From positions 1 to 30,731 of the forward strand of contig JAEZCO010000055.1 of the NCBI GenBank assembly GCA_023433505.1: 30,731 nt of DNA. The letters run 5' to 3'. The notes under the pieces were generated by a model. That model had not been told where the DNA came from, did no database searches, and worked only from the letters and a program-made list of their open reading frames with translations. Source of the stretch: Bacillota bacterium. Its GTDB lineage: Bacteria > Bacillota > Clostridia > Acetivibrionales > DTU013. Positions 6,570 to 15,174 of this stretch are shown piece by piece; the stretch's first letter is position 1, and every line of letters begins with the position of its first letter. The position numbers and the translations under genes were made by a program.

Positions 6570-7799
6570 TCACTTCAGTGTAATAATATAGGTATTGTCT
6601 ATCAGCTTCATATCCTTTACTTCGCTGATGCTTGCAAGTATTTTTTTGCCGGAGGGGCTCCACCTCAGGCTCCCGTCCATATTGATATAGTCAGCGGAAA
6701 TATAAATACTTTTGCCGCTGGCCAAATCCGTTATATATAATCCGCTCTTGCTATCATCCTCGGAAATGATCACATAGGCAAGTTTCGTTTGATCCGGCGA
6801 CCAACTGATGCCGAATATCATTTTGGCTTCTGCCAGCGTGGCCTTTTCAGTTCCGTCAAGGCCCGCTAAAACCAGAGCCTCCCTGTTTTTGTCCACTTTC
6901 TTCTCAATTGCAAACAGCTCCTTATCCGGAGACAATTCAAAGTTCAGCACGCCACTTTTTATTGCTTTATCCTGCTTGATGCCAATATTGTATGCAACCA
7001 ACTCTCTTTCAGTGGATACGTAGTAAATTTCATTTCCCGCTTTAACGGCATCGTCTGTCTGCATTCTTCCAATGCTGTCAATCATTGATATCCCTGAATT
7101 CAAATTGATAAGGCTCACCCCATCTTTGGAAGAGGGGGCGATGACTTCCTCATTATTCACCCACCTTGCACTGTTGAAAGAGATACGAAATGCTTTTTCA
7201 GCATCGTCCTTGATTTGGGCTTTCACGCTGCCGTCAAGGTCTGAAATCATTCCGGTATTATCGACAGTTCCTAATTCCATTGCAAATATGTGCGTCCTAT
7301 CCGGGGAGACAACTGCCTTCCAGATAAAATCCTCTTCCTTGAAAATACTCTTTTCTTCTTTGGTCTTCAGGTCGTAGGAATAAAGATTCCTTATCGTGCT
7401 CATTTGGTCCGATACGCTGACAGGCTCAAGTTTGGAATTTTCCTTTGTGATAAGGATAGAATCGTCGCTGAGCCAGTCTTCGCCCCTTATCCCTTCATAC
7501 CTGTCGATTTTTTCCGCGTCAAGGCTATCGGCTGCCGCGTGACTTACCTCCTGCACTGTGGATTTATCGCTTAATACGGTGATCTTTTTACCTCCGCTGT
7601 TAATTTCTTCGCGTCCGGCCTCCCTGGCACTGCAGCCGGTAAATACGGCAAAGGCCAGCAATATTGCAATGCACCCTGCGTATTTCGATTTAGGAGTACT
7701 GCAAATATTACTTCCCGTTTTTCTGAAAATGCCGGCGCTCCAAGACTGCATTTTCATAAATTTATACGGAAAGTTATATTTGCCCCTGTACTTATCCAT
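6570..7799 (-). CDS. Lipoprotein with WD40-like (PD40/TolB-type) beta-propeller
   Basis: The protein has 409 residues. After a lipoprotein signal (AGCIAILLAFAVFTGC, Cys at about 56) come repeats typical of TolB/WD40-like PD40 blades, for example SPDRTHIFAMEL, ISWSPDQTKLAYV and LRWSPSGKKILAS. Such propellers bind proteins or ligands; here the protein is predicted to be anchored on the outer face of the membrane. The start at 7799 has AGGAGGTG 5 bases upstream. The signal peptide is preceded by an unusual basic and aromatic extension of about 36 residues, and exactly that stretch is encoded by a palindromic repeat (7691-7797). No Met exists just before the natural-looking signal KSKYAGC, so the repeat seems to have displaced the original start. 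It lies downstream of the histidine kinase gene and may modulate sensing. Confidence 0.8.
   Translation of the reverse strand: MDKYRGKYNFPYKFMKMQSWSAGIFRKTGSNICSTPKSKYAGCIAILLAFAVFTGCSAREAGREEINSGGKKITVLSDKSTVQEVSHAAADSLDAEKIDRYEGIRGEDWLSDDSILITKENSKLEPVSVSDQMSTIRNLYSYDLKTKEEKSIFKEEDFIWKAVVSPDRTHIFAMELGTVDNTGMISDLDGSVKAQIKDDAEKAFRISFNSARWVNNEEVIAPSSKDGVSLINLNSGISMIDSIGRMQTDDAVKAGNEIYYVSTERELVAYNIGIKQDKAIKSGVLNFELSPDKELFAIEKKVDKNREALVLAGLDGTEKATLAEAKMIFGISWSPDQTKLAYVIISEDDSKSGLYITDLASGKSIYISADYINMDGSLRWSPSGKKILASISEVKDMKLIDNTYIITLK
7691..7797. repeat. Long palindromic repeat element inside a coding region
   Basis: This is an imperfect inverted repeat of about 100 bp. The left arm runs from TAGGAGTACTGCAAATATTA through CTTCCCG and TTTCTGAAAATGC (ending about 7731). 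The right arm starts GCATTTTCATAAA (7749-7761), continues TACGGAAAGTTATATTTG and ends in GTAC (7788-7791). GTAC, CAAATAT, CTTCCCGT-like and TGAAAATGC blocks pair across the centre. The left 45 bp is nearly identical to 26731-26775. It encodes residues 3-36 of the propeller lipoprotein. Confidence 0.65.
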
Positions 7800-7896
7800 G
7801 TTTTCACCTCCTCTTTACTTTATAGGATAATTCTACAAAATAAAGGTCTCCGGAGTATTTCCAATTGTTTCAAAATTGTAAACAATTCTATCCGTA

Positions 7897-9345
7897 CTAC
7901 AGCGGTAATTTTATTTCAAAAGCCGTCCCCTCTTCCGCGTTGAGAAGCAAGATGCTCCCACCCTGCCTGTCCACCAGCTCTTTGACCAGAGACAGACCCA
8001 GCCCCGTGCTGCCGGACCGTCTTGAACGGTCTTTACTGACTGTAAAGAAGGGCTCGAAGATTTTCTCCTTTGCATCCTGGGGAATTCCGATTCCCGTGTC
8101 CTTTACAACTACGGTCATAAAGCCTTCTCCTACCCTGGAGCTGACCCATATTTCACCGTCCGGGCGATTATACTTGATGGCGTTATCCAGCAGGTTAATG
8201 AAAATCTGCATGAGGATTTCTTTGTCCGCAACAACCTTGTGGTGCTCAAGGTCCGTGTGCAGGTGCAGTCCGAATTTCTGCGCCTTCCCCTTCATGCGTT
8301 CGCAAATATCATTGAGTACATCATAAATATCCAGTTCTTCCTTGCGCAGCTCGAAATCGTATTTTTCCAGTGAGGACAGGGCAAGTACCTTTTCCACCAT
8401 CTCCGATAACCTTTGAATTTCCTTGTCGATATTCTCTTTGGACGAGTTCAGCAATTCCGGGTCATCGCGATACATGTCCATTAAATCGGTATAAGCCTTG
8501 ATTACAGTGAGCGGCGTTCTGAATTCATGGGTAACGTTGCCTATGAATTGCTTTTGCTGCTTTCCGAGAATCTCAAGCTTTTCTACCGCCAGCTTGAGTT
8601 TGTTTTGCTCTTCCGTCATATCAGCGACATTTTGCTTTATCCTGGTGCCCATGTAGGAGATATCCCTGCTTAATTCCCCCAGTTCATCATTTCTTTTCAA
8701 CTGTGCAATTTCCTCAAAGTCGCCTTCTGCGATCCTCCGGGCAGTATTTTTCAATTTGGAAATCCCCTGTGTAAGGGGAAGGACATACAAATAACCCCAA
8801 ATGAAACACAGAACAAAAACAAAAATACCCACCGATAAAAAAAGATACTTTATCTTTGCATAAAAGCTCTTTTCCTTTTCCAGCGGGTAGCTAAACCCTG
8901 TCACGCCTATCTGCTCACCTGAGTTTCTTAGGGGCGACAGGAACAGGATGTTATTTGCTTCCTCCATATAGGCTATCTTACCCTGCAGGGCATATTGAAT
9001 CAGCCCGCTCACATTCGTTTTACCGGCAGCAGGCCTGGAATCAGCCACTTCTTTACCCTTCATATCAAAAAGCACAGCCTGCATTCCACTCATCAGTTCA
9101 AATTGCTTAACGAGTTCGTCCGCATGCCCCCGGAGAAATTCCCCGGAGTCCTTTACCGTACCCATCAGATAGATCTGCCTTGTATAATTGCTGGCGATCT
9201 GTCCCTGCTGAATCAGGTAGTCTTCATACTGCTTTTCCTGGTTTTTCCGTATTCCCTGAAGCACTAGGATGCTGAGGATACTTACGGTAGAAAGCAAAAG
9301 CACGGCAAGGAAGATGCCGAACTTTACCTTAATGCTTGTCTTCAT
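7897..9345 (-). CDS. Membrane sensor histidine kinase (HAMP-HisKA-HATPase)
   Basis: The protein has 482 residues. Transmembrane helices lie at about 9-31 and 166-190, flanking an extracytoplasmic sensor domain. A HAMP domain follows at about 190-245, then a HisKA domain with the phospho-acceptor His273 in GNVTHEFRTPLT. The ATPase domain has an N-box (NLLDNAIKYN), G1 (DTGIGIP), F-box (EPFF) and G2 (GSTGLGLSLV), all intact. It autophosphorylates in response to an unknown extracellular cue and passes phosphate to the response regulator encoded just upstream, whose gene overlaps it by 17 bases. Two lipoprotein genes follow in the same direction. The input signal cannot be told from the sequence; cell-envelope stress is one possibility. 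Confidence 0.95.
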   Translation of the reverse strand: MKTSIKVKFGIFLAVLLLSTVSILSILVLQGIRKNQEKQYEDYLIQQGQIASNYTRQIYLMGTVKDSGEFLRGHADELVKQFELMSGMQAVLFDMKGKEVADSRPAAGKTNVSGLIQYALQGKIAYMEEANNILFLSPLRNSGEQIGVTGFSYPLEKEKSFYAKIKYLFLSVGIFVFVLCFIWGYLYVLPLTQGISKLKNTARRIAEGDFEEIAQLKRNDELGELSRDISYMGTRIKQNVADMTEEQNKLKLAVEKLEILGKQQKQFIGNVTHEFRTPLTVIKAYTDLMDMYRDDPELLNSSKENIDKEIQRLSEMVEKVLALSSLEKYDFELRKEELDIYDVLNDICERMKGKAQKFGLHLHTDLEHHKVVADKEILMQIFINLLDNAIKYNRPDGEIWVSSRVGEGFMTVVVKDTGIGIPQDAKEKIFEPFFTVSKDRSRRSGSTGLGLSLVKELVDRQGGSILLLNAEEGTAFEIKLPL

Positions 9346-10039
9346 GAATATCTCCTATTGCTTTATAGCCGATCCCATATACCGTTTGTATCAAATCCTG
9401 ATAAGGCTCTCCCAGCTTGCTTCTCAATCTCTGCACATGGATATCGACCGTCCTGGTACCTCCCGCATAGTCCACTCCCCATACCAGGTTAAGCAGTTCG
9501 TCTCTTTCATATACTCTTTCCGGTGTGGAAAGCAAGAGGTGCAGCAAATCGAATTCCTTCGGCGTCATTTCCAGCTCATCCCCGCGGAGCAGAACCCTGC
9601 GCTGCTGCGCAATGACCTCCAGCTCCCGTATCTTGATTGATTGAACCTGCTGCCTGACGGAATTTTTTTGCAGCCTCCTTAAAACGGATTTCACCCTGGA
9701 AATCAATTCCCTCATATCGAAGGGCTTGGTGACGTAGTCATCTGCGCCAAGCTCCAGGCCTACTATTTTATCGGTTATATCACTTTTTGCCGTTAAAAGG
9801 ACGATCCCCGGATCATTTTTGCCGCCCAATTTTTTGCACACATCAAATCCGCTCATTTTCGGCATCATCACATCCAGAATCATGACATCGGGATGGAAGG
9901 CTGAGAGCTTATCAAGAGCCTCCTGCCCGTCGAAAGCGGTTTCTACGATGAAGCCCTCCCTGCGGAATGCGTAGGAAATGGCATCAACTATTCCTTTTTC
10001 ATCATCAACTACAAGAATTTTTTCCTGCATGATACTCAA
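9329..10039 (-). CDS. OmpR/PhoB-family response regulator
   Basis: The protein has 236 residues from TTG at 10039, or 233 from ATG at 10030. The receiver domain has an acidic pocket (VVDDE), phosphorylation site Asp53 in ILDVMMP (ATG numbering), a conserved Thr in LLTAKS and Lys in YVTKPFD. The C-terminal winged helix carries the OmpR pattern (LTPKEFDLLHLLLSTPERVYERDELL in sense, DIHVQRLRSKLG, VYGIGYKA). Start choice is uncertain: GGTGGTGA is close to the TTG and rather far from the ATG. It is first in the operon and overlaps the kinase gene by 17 bases. The 154 bp upstream, back to the glpK stop, contain no further gene and no convincing terminator. Confidence 0.95.
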   Translation of the reverse strand: MSIMQEKILVVDDEKGIVDAISYAFRREGFIVETAFDGQEALDKLSAFHPDVMILDVMMPKMSGFDVCKKLGGKNDPGIVLLTAKSDITDKIVGLELGADDYVTKPFDMRELISRVKSVLRRLQKNSVRQQVQSIKIRELEVIAQQRRVLLRGDELEMTPKEFDLLHLLLSTPERVYERDELLNLVWGVDYAGGTRTVDIHVQRLRSKLGEPYQDLIQTVYGIGYKAIGDIHEDKH

Positions 10040-10193
10040 GTCACCACCGTATATCTAAATATTGATCTTCTCACCTCAATGAATTTCTTATATACTCTTT
10101 GACGGGGATATCAAATTGAAGTTCCGTGCTGCAGGCCCGTCGTGAGGACAATAGAGGCAATTCATCGAAATATGTCTGAATAAGGTAAATACG

Positions 10194-11702
10194 TTAGGTG
10201 ACTGACACCCTCTCCCAATTTGCCGTTCTTTCTACTGCCTTTTTCCAGCGGGAATACTTTAAACTTCTTGCCGCTTCGTCCATAGCAGGCAAAAAAATAT
10301 CCCCCTCTTTGCAAATGCAGGTTATCTCGCTCCGGTCTTTCCACAAGCCGGCTCCCAAACCTGCAAGATAAGCTGCACCCAATGCCGTTGTTTCAATTTC
10401 CCTGCAGCGCTTCACCGGTATATTCATTATATCCGCCTGGAAACGCATGAGGAAAGGACTTCTGCTCACCCCGCCGTCCACCTTTAATTCTTTAAATCCG
10501 ATACCGGTATCCTGTGCGATAATATCACAAACATCCTTGGTTTGATATGCAATCGATTCAAGAGCCGCCCTTATCAGATGCTCTCTTTGAGTTCCTCGGG
10601 TTAATCCGATCATCATCCCCCGTGCATCCATATCCCAGTAGGGGGCGCCTAACCCTGTGAAGGCAGGTACAAACACGACACCGCCGGTGTCTTCCACTTC
10701 TTCCGCACAGGCGTCGGCCTGCCGGGCGCTTTCAAAAAGCTTCAGGTCCTCCACCAGCCATTTGATTGCAGAGCCTGCGTTAAAGACACTGCCTTCAAGG
10801 GCATATTCCACCTTGCCATCTATGCCCCAGGCAATGGTCGTAAGCAGATGATTCCGGGAAAGGACAGGCTTTTCCCCTGTATTCATCAGAATAAAGCAGC
10901 CGGTCCCATAGGTGTTCTTTGCCGAACCCGGTTCAAAGCACGCTTGCCCGAATAATGCGGCCTGCTGGTCACCGGCGGCGCCGGTTACAGGGAGGAGAAC
11001 TCCGGTTGTTCCCATATCCGTCTCACATATTTCCCCCGATGAAGGCACGACTTCCGGCAGCAGACCCATGGGGATGTCTAAAATTTTCAATATATCCCGG
11101 TCCCATTCCAGGGTCATTATATTATAAAGCATGGTTCTGGACGCATTTGAGTAATCCGTCACATGGCGCTTCCCGCCTGTCAGGTTCCATATCAGCCAGG
11201 TGTCCATGGTCCCTGCCAGAAGTTCTCCGGCCTCTGCTTTCTCCCTGGCCCCGGGCACATTGTCCAGGATCCATTTTATTTTCGTAGCAGAGAAATAGGC
11301 ATCGATGACCAGGCCGGTCTTATGATGGATAACCTCCTGAAGTCCCTCCTTGATTAGCTGACGGCATAAAGGAGCTGTCCTGCGGCACTGCCATACAATG
11401 GCGTTGTGTACCGGCTTTCCTGTGTTTCTGTCCCAGACTACTACCGTTTCCCTTTGATTTGTTATCCCGATGCAGGCGATTTCACCGACCGGTATATTAT
11501 TTTCCCTGATTGCCTCCTGGAAAGTTGAAAGCTGATTTTCATATATTTCCTCAGGATCATGCTCCACCCATCCCGGCTGGGGATAGATCTGCCTCAGCGG
11601 CCTGCCTTTAATAGCTGCAATCCTCAGGCCTTCCGTATCATAGATAATAGTCCTTGAGCTCGTAGTCCCCTGATCCAGAGACACAATATACTTTTTATTC
11701 AT
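10194..11702 (-). CDS. glpK: Glycerol kinase
   Basis: The protein has 502 residues, the standard glycerol kinase length. The N terminus KKYIVSLDQGTTSSRTIIYD is the FGGY phosphate-binding motif. Further signatures include QRETVVVWDRNTGKP, the catalytic-base region with GLVIDAYFSATK, and YGTGCFILMNTGEKP, followed by the C-terminal pattern ALESIAYQTKDVCD and KVDGGVSRSPFLMRFQADI. It phosphorylates glycerol to glycerol-3-phosphate, which is both the substrate of the upstream oxidase and the signal for GlpP. Start ATG at 11702 has AAGGAGG 6 bases upstream; the ORF continues upstream without family similarity. It is last in the glp operon, 116 bp after the DUF1667 gene. No glycerol facilitator gene (glpF) is present in the window. 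Confidence 0.97.
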   Translation of the reverse strand: MNKKYIVSLDQGTTSSRTIIYDTEGLRIAAIKGRPLRQIYPQPGWVEHDPEEIYENQLSTFQEAIRENNIPVGEIACIGITNQRETVVVWDRNTGKPVHNAIVWQCRRTAPLCRQLIKEGLQEVIHHKTGLVIDAYFSATKIKWILDNVPGAREKAEAGELLAGTMDTWLIWNLTGGKRHVTDYSNASRTMLYNIMTLEWDRDILKILDIPMGLLPEVVPSSGEICETDMGTTGVLLPVTGAAGDQQAALFGQACFEPGSAKNTYGTGCFILMNTGEKPVLSRNHLLTTIAWGIDGKVEYALEGSVFNAGSAIKWLVEDLKLFESARQADACAEEVEDTGGVVFVPAFTGLGAPYWDMDARGMMIGLTRGTQREHLIRAALESIAYQTKDVCDIIAQDTGIGFKELKVDGGVSRSPFLMRFQADIMNIPVKRCREIETTALGAAYLAGLGAGLWKDRSEITCICKEGDIFLPAMDEAARSLKYSRWKKAVERTANWERVSVT

Positions 11703-11818
11703 GGGGCTCCTCCTTGCTGATTTTACAGTGTATTGCCCTACGCAAATCCCGGGGGCTTCAACCCATATTCCATCTGTCGCAACGCCATTAATCAATACAT
11801 TATTACGAAACAGCCGAT

Positions 11819-12196
11819 TTAGCAATGACTTTTTTCGTTTATAAATCGTGTTGCAATGATATTTATCCCGGTCCCCAGAATATTGCCGATCAGCTTTTCG
11901 TTCATGTGTACCGGAGCCTGAACCTCTATTTTATTTATCTCCTTCATGCATTCGGCCAGAAGTCCCTTTGGAAGCGGTTTCTCGGATTTTACCGGCACCA
12001 GCGGCTGTTCTCCGTGCAAAACCTTTGCCGTACTGGTGAGCGTCCTAACCGGATTGATACATTCCGCAATTGCATATTCTTTACCCCGCTTGCATTGATT
12101 GCCGGACAGCCCTTGAATCTGCCCATTCTCCAACTGTACCTCTACCGCACATCCGCGGGGGCACACAATGCAAACCAGCCTTCTTTTCTCCCTCAT
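11819..12196 (-). CDS. DUF1667 iron-sulfur type protein of the glycerol-3-phosphate oxidase
   Basis: The protein has 125 residues. The N-terminal part has a CxxCxxxC cluster (CIVCPRGC) and a further Cys in GNQCKRGKEYA, followed by NPVRTLTSTAKV. This is the DUF1667 pattern, likely holding a metal or Fe-S site. Such proteins are encoded with GlpA-like and NAD(P)/FAD-dependent subunits in Clostridia and are thought to complete an anaerobic glycerol-3-phosphate dehydrogenase; the electron route is inferred. ATG at 12196 is given as start with AAAGGA upstream at a long 11-base spacing. Upstream GTG codons at 12202 and 12205 are alternatives. It lies between the FAD subunit and glpK. Confidence 0.85.
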   Translation of the reverse strand: MREKRRLVCIVCPRGCAVEVQLENGQIQGLSGNQCKRGKEYAIAECINPVRTLTSTAKVLHGEQPLVPVKSEKPLPKGLLAECMKEINKIEVQAPVHMNEKLIGNILGTGINIIATRFINEKSHC

Positions 12197-12220
12197 TACC
12201 ACCACATTCCTTTCTCCCTG

Positions 12221-12271
12221 CGACAGGGGACGGTTCTCTCGTCACAAAAATATTATCGCCGGCAAGGTGAC
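12221..12271. repeat. REP-like intergenic sequence (GGGGACGGTTCTC type)
   Basis: CGACAGGGGACGGTTCTC followed by TCGTCAC (12221-12245) resembles the GGGGACGGTTCT..GTCA motif of REP elements that accompany RAYT (Y1 transposase) genes. A second dyad GTCAC (12241-12245) / GTGAC (12267-12271) follows. It fills most of the gap between the oxidoreductase and DUF1667 genes. The resemblance is from memory of the motif, so moderate confidence. Confidence 0.4.
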
Positions 12272-12302
12272 AACACCTCCGTCCGCAGCCCACCTTCAGC
12301 CG

Positions 12303-13580
12303 TCACTGGTCTTCCGCTGCCAGCTCCACGGTAACATCGCCATATTTCTTTATGGTTTCAAGCATTTCCCCGGTCAGAACCAGACTTTCCATTTCACCCG
12401 GCGAAACCTTTTGTTTTTTGATTTGCAGGATTTGATCCCCGCCGCTTTTGACCCTAAGCTTTGTATTTCTGAAAACATCCGTCACCCGAAAATAAATATG
12501 CAGTTCCTTCGCAGGTGAATCCAAATTCAGGACTTGCGGGACCGTGTACCGGATTCCCTTTCCCCTGGCAATCGCAATCATCTCCGGCACTTCGCTCTCA
12601 ACCACCGCACCCTGCCGTAGATATTCTGCCGCACACCTGCCCGCTCTGGCGGCCTCCTCCGAGACATAATCCACAAGGTCATGGACATGGGCTACATTTC
12701 CGCAGGCAAAAATCCCTTCGACGGAGGTTTCCATAGTATTTTTCACAACAGGGCCGGAAGTGGCAGGGTCAATTCTTATACCGGCTTCCTCCGAAAGCTC
12801 GTTTTCCGGGATAAGTCCCACGGACAGCAGCAATGTGTCACATTCCACATATTCTTCGCTTCCCGGGACAGGATTCCTGCATTCATCCACTTTGGCAACC
12901 GTTACTCCTTCAAGCCGTTCTTTACCGTGAATATTGACAACCGTGTGGCTCAGCTTCAAAGGAATGCCAAAATCGTCAAGGCACTGCACCAGATTCCTGG
13001 TCAATCCGCCTGAATAGGGCATAACCTCGCAGACCATTTTCACTTCGGCGCCTTCCAGGGTCAGCCGCCTTGCCATGATAAGCCCAATATCGCCGGAACC
13101 GAGGATAACGATCTTTTTCCCGGGCATATAGCCCTTCAGATTCACATATTTCTGGGCAAGCCCTGCGGTCAATATCCCTGCCGGCCTGCAGCCCGGGATA
13201 TTCAAGGCTCCCCTTGTCCTTTCACGGCAGCCCATGGCAAGGACCACGGCCTTTGCTTTCAGCTTGAAAACACCTTCCTTGCTATTGACGGCGGTTATGG
13301 TTTTATCCGGTTCAAGATGCAGCACGGTCGTTTCGAGATAAAAGGGTATTCCAAGCCCGGATACCTGGGCGGCAAACCTTTCTGCATATTCCGGGCCTGT
13401 CAGTTCCTCACCGAAAAGATGCAGGCCAAAGCCGTTATGAATACATTGCAGCAGTATCCCTCCAAGTGAGCTCTCCCTTTCAAGGATGACGATATCCAGA
13501 ATCCCCTGCTTCCTTGCTTCGATTGCAGCTGCAAGCCCGGCCGGCCCGCCGCCTATTACAGCCAGATCAACATTTCGCAT
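12303..13580 (-). CDS. NAD(P)/FAD-dependent oxidoreductase, second subunit of anaerobic G3P dehydrogenase
   Basis: The protein has 425 residues. The N-terminal FAD motif is DLAVIGGGPAGLAAAIEA; a second Rossmann motif KIVILGSGDIGLIMARR binds the nicotinamide cofactor. A third FAD signature is SVEGIFACGNVAHVHDLVDYV. CIHNGFGLHLFGEELTGPEY and AMGCRERTRGALNIPG are typical of the clostridial subfamily related to HcnB and opine oxidase subunits. It probably works with the GlpA-like subunit and the DUF1667 protein to oxidise glycerol-3-phosphate to dihydroxyacetone phosphate. Start ATG at 13580 has AGGAG 7 bases upstream; the gene begins 16 bp after the upstream stop. Confidence 0.9.
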   Translation of the reverse strand: MRNVDLAVIGGGPAGLAAAIEARKQGILDIVILERESSLGGILLQCIHNGFGLHLFGEELTGPEYAERFAAQVSGLGIPFYLETTVLHLEPDKTITAVNSKEGVFKLKAKAVVLAMGCRERTRGALNIPGCRPAGILTAGLAQKYVNLKGYMPGKKIVILGSGDIGLIMARRLTLEGAEVKMVCEVMPYSGGLTRNLVQCLDDFGIPLKLSHTVVNIHGKERLEGVTVAKVDECRNPVPGSEEYVECDTLLLSVGLIPENELSEEAGIRIDPATSGPVVKNTMETSVEGIFACGNVAHVHDLVDYVSEEAARAGRCAAEYLRQGAVVESEVPEMIAIARGKGIRYTVPQVLNLDSPAKELHIYFRVTDVFRNTKLRVKSGGDQILQIKKQKVSPGEMESLVLTGEMLETIKKYGDVTVELAAEDQ

Positions 13581-13596
13581 AGCAACACTCCTATAG

Positions 13597-15027
13597 TTAC
13601 TTGGTCTTCCCCACCAAAAGTGCGGAGCTTCCACCAGATTTTGTAACACTTTCCATGGGAATCCCCAATTCCCTTGACAGGATCTCTACTGTCCTGCAGC
13701 TGCAAAACCCTCCCTGGCACCTTCCCATGCCAAGTCTGGTCCTTCGCTTCAATGCATCAAGGTTCCTCGCGCCTAAAGTCCGGCGCACGTTTCCAACAAT
13801 TTCGCCTTCGGTGACCTTTTCGCATCTGCAGACAATACTGCCATAGGCGGGGTCCGTTTTCACCAGTTCATTGATTTCTGCTTCATCCAGGCAGCTAAAT
13901 CTCTTTATATGCTTATTTTTAAGAGTAAACCCAGTTTTTTCCTTCAGCTCCAATCCGCTGTCCCTGAGCACTTCGACTACCTTCAAGCCGATAGCAGGCG
14001 CCGCTGTCAGGCCGGGAGACTCAATTCCGGCAGCATGTATCAGCCTTGGGTTTTCCCCGGAGGGTCCAATGATGAAATCCTGGCTGGAGGAGGCGGCCCG
14101 AAGACCTGCGAATGAATGTATGATATTTTTTTTATCCAGTACCGGTACTGACAATCTTGCCTTGTTCAGGATCTCCTCCATCCCTGCGGCGGTGGTTGCA
14201 AGATCGTTTCTGTCCTTTACATCCTCCGCCGTAGGACCTGCCAGCAGATTTCCGTCTACCGTAGGCGTTACCAGCACGCCTTTGCCCTTATCTGTAGGAA
14301 GCTGAAAAACAACCCTTTCAACCAGATTGCCCAGCTTTTTGTCATAAAGTATATATTCACCTTTTCGGGGCTTGATGGAAAAACTATAATCGCCAAGCAT
14401 GTTGGCTATTGTGTCGGAAAAAAGTCCGGCTGCATTTACAACATACCGGCTTTGCAATTGCCCTCTGGAAGTCAGCAGATCGAATATTCCGTTTTCGAAG
14501 CTGATACCCTCAACCGTGCAATCCAATAGGAGCTCTGCACCATTGTCCATGGCATTTTCCGCCGCGGAAAGGGTGAGTTCGTATGGGCATACAATCCCGG
14601 CAGATGGCGCATATAACGCTGCAGCAACCTTTTCAGACAGATTGCTCTCCATCCGTCTAACCTGCGTGCCTGATACTATGGCAAGGTCCTGTATTCCGTT
14701 CTTTTCGCCTCTGGTTTTCAAATCATTCAGCCTTGGAATATCCTTTTCATCGAAGCAAAGCACCAATGAGCCGATCCTTTTGAACGGGACGCTCAGTTCC
14801 CGGGCCACCTGTTCCATCCGCCTGTTTCCCTGTATATTAAGCTCCGCCTTCAGCGTCCCGGGTTCAGCGTCGTATCCGGCGTGCACGATGGCGCTATTGG
14901 CTCTGCTGCTGCCCATGGCAACATCCGATTCCTTTTCAATGACACATATTTTCAGGCTGTACCTGGAAAGCTCTCTGGCAATGAATGCCCCTACTACTCC
15001 TGCTCCTATAACGACTACATCATACAT
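13597..15027 (-). CDS. GlpA-like FAD-dependent glycerol-3-phosphate dehydrogenase with BFD [2Fe-2S] domain
   Basis: The protein has 476 residues. Residues 1-360 form a DAO-type flavoprotein: DVVVIGAGVVGAFIARELSR at the N terminus, the substrate/FAD region SSRANSAIVHAGYDAEPGTLK, then AGPTAEDVKDR and AGIESPGLTAAPAIG. Residues 395-460 are a BFD-like [2Fe-2S] domain with Cys400 and Cys402 (VCRCEKVTEGE) and Cys437 and Cys442 (GMGRCQGGFC). It should oxidise glycerol-3-phosphate in the anaerobic, membrane-associated complex. Start ATG at 15027 has GAGAGGG 6 bases upstream. The ORF extends further upstream, but that stretch crosses the leader terminator and has no homology features. It is the first gene of the operon, downstream of the candidate GlpP-controlled leader. 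Confidence 0.92.
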   Translation of the reverse strand: MYDVVVIGAGVVGAFIARELSRYSLKICVIEKESDVAMGSSRANSAIVHAGYDAEPGTLKAELNIQGNRRMEQVARELSVPFKRIGSLVLCFDEKDIPRLNDLKTRGEKNGIQDLAIVSGTQVRRMESNLSEKVAAALYAPSAGIVCPYELTLSAAENAMDNGAELLLDCTVEGISFENGIFDLLTSRGQLQSRYVVNAAGLFSDTIANMLGDYSFSIKPRKGEYILYDKKLGNLVERVVFQLPTDKGKGVLVTPTVDGNLLAGPTAEDVKDRNDLATTAAGMEEILNKARLSVPVLDKKNIIHSFAGLRAASSSQDFIIGPSGENPRLIHAAGIESPGLTAAPAIGLKVVEVLRDSGLELKEKTGFTLKNKHIKRFSCLDEAEINELVKTDPAYGSIVCRCEKVTEGEIVGNVRRTLGARNLDALKRRTRLGMGRCQGGFCSCRTVEILSRELGIPMESVTKSGGSSALLVGKTK

Positions 15028-15063
15028 GGCTGACCCTCTCTTTACCGGTGAAATTTTGGCAAA

Positions 15064-15104
15064 CAAAAAAGCCACACAAAACCGAAGCCCTTCGGCTTCG
15101 TTTT
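15064..15104 (-). terminator. Leader terminator of the glp operon, candidate GlpP antitermination site
   Basis: On the minus strand, between the predicted promoter and the first start codon, a 7-bp GC-rich stem (15082-15088 with 15093-15099, arm CGAAGCC) with a 4-base loop is flanked by A-tract and T-tract. It is followed by TTTT and then TTTTTT (complement of 15064-15069). This is a standard intrinsic terminator placed upstream of the genes it would switch off. With glpP nearby, relief by GlpP plus glycerol-3-phosphate is the natural reading, as for glpD in B. subtilis. Confidence 0.75.
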
Positions 15105-15174
15105 TCATGTGACTCCATATCTCCGCACATTCATTGGTTGTTTAATTGTCTGCAGGAATTACTCCTACGTCTTT

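Noticed and set aside
15028..15108. Upstream extension of the GlpA-like gene by 27 codons.
   Set aside because: It runs through the leader terminator and the true ribosome binding site; the FAD motif starts directly after the ATG at 15027.
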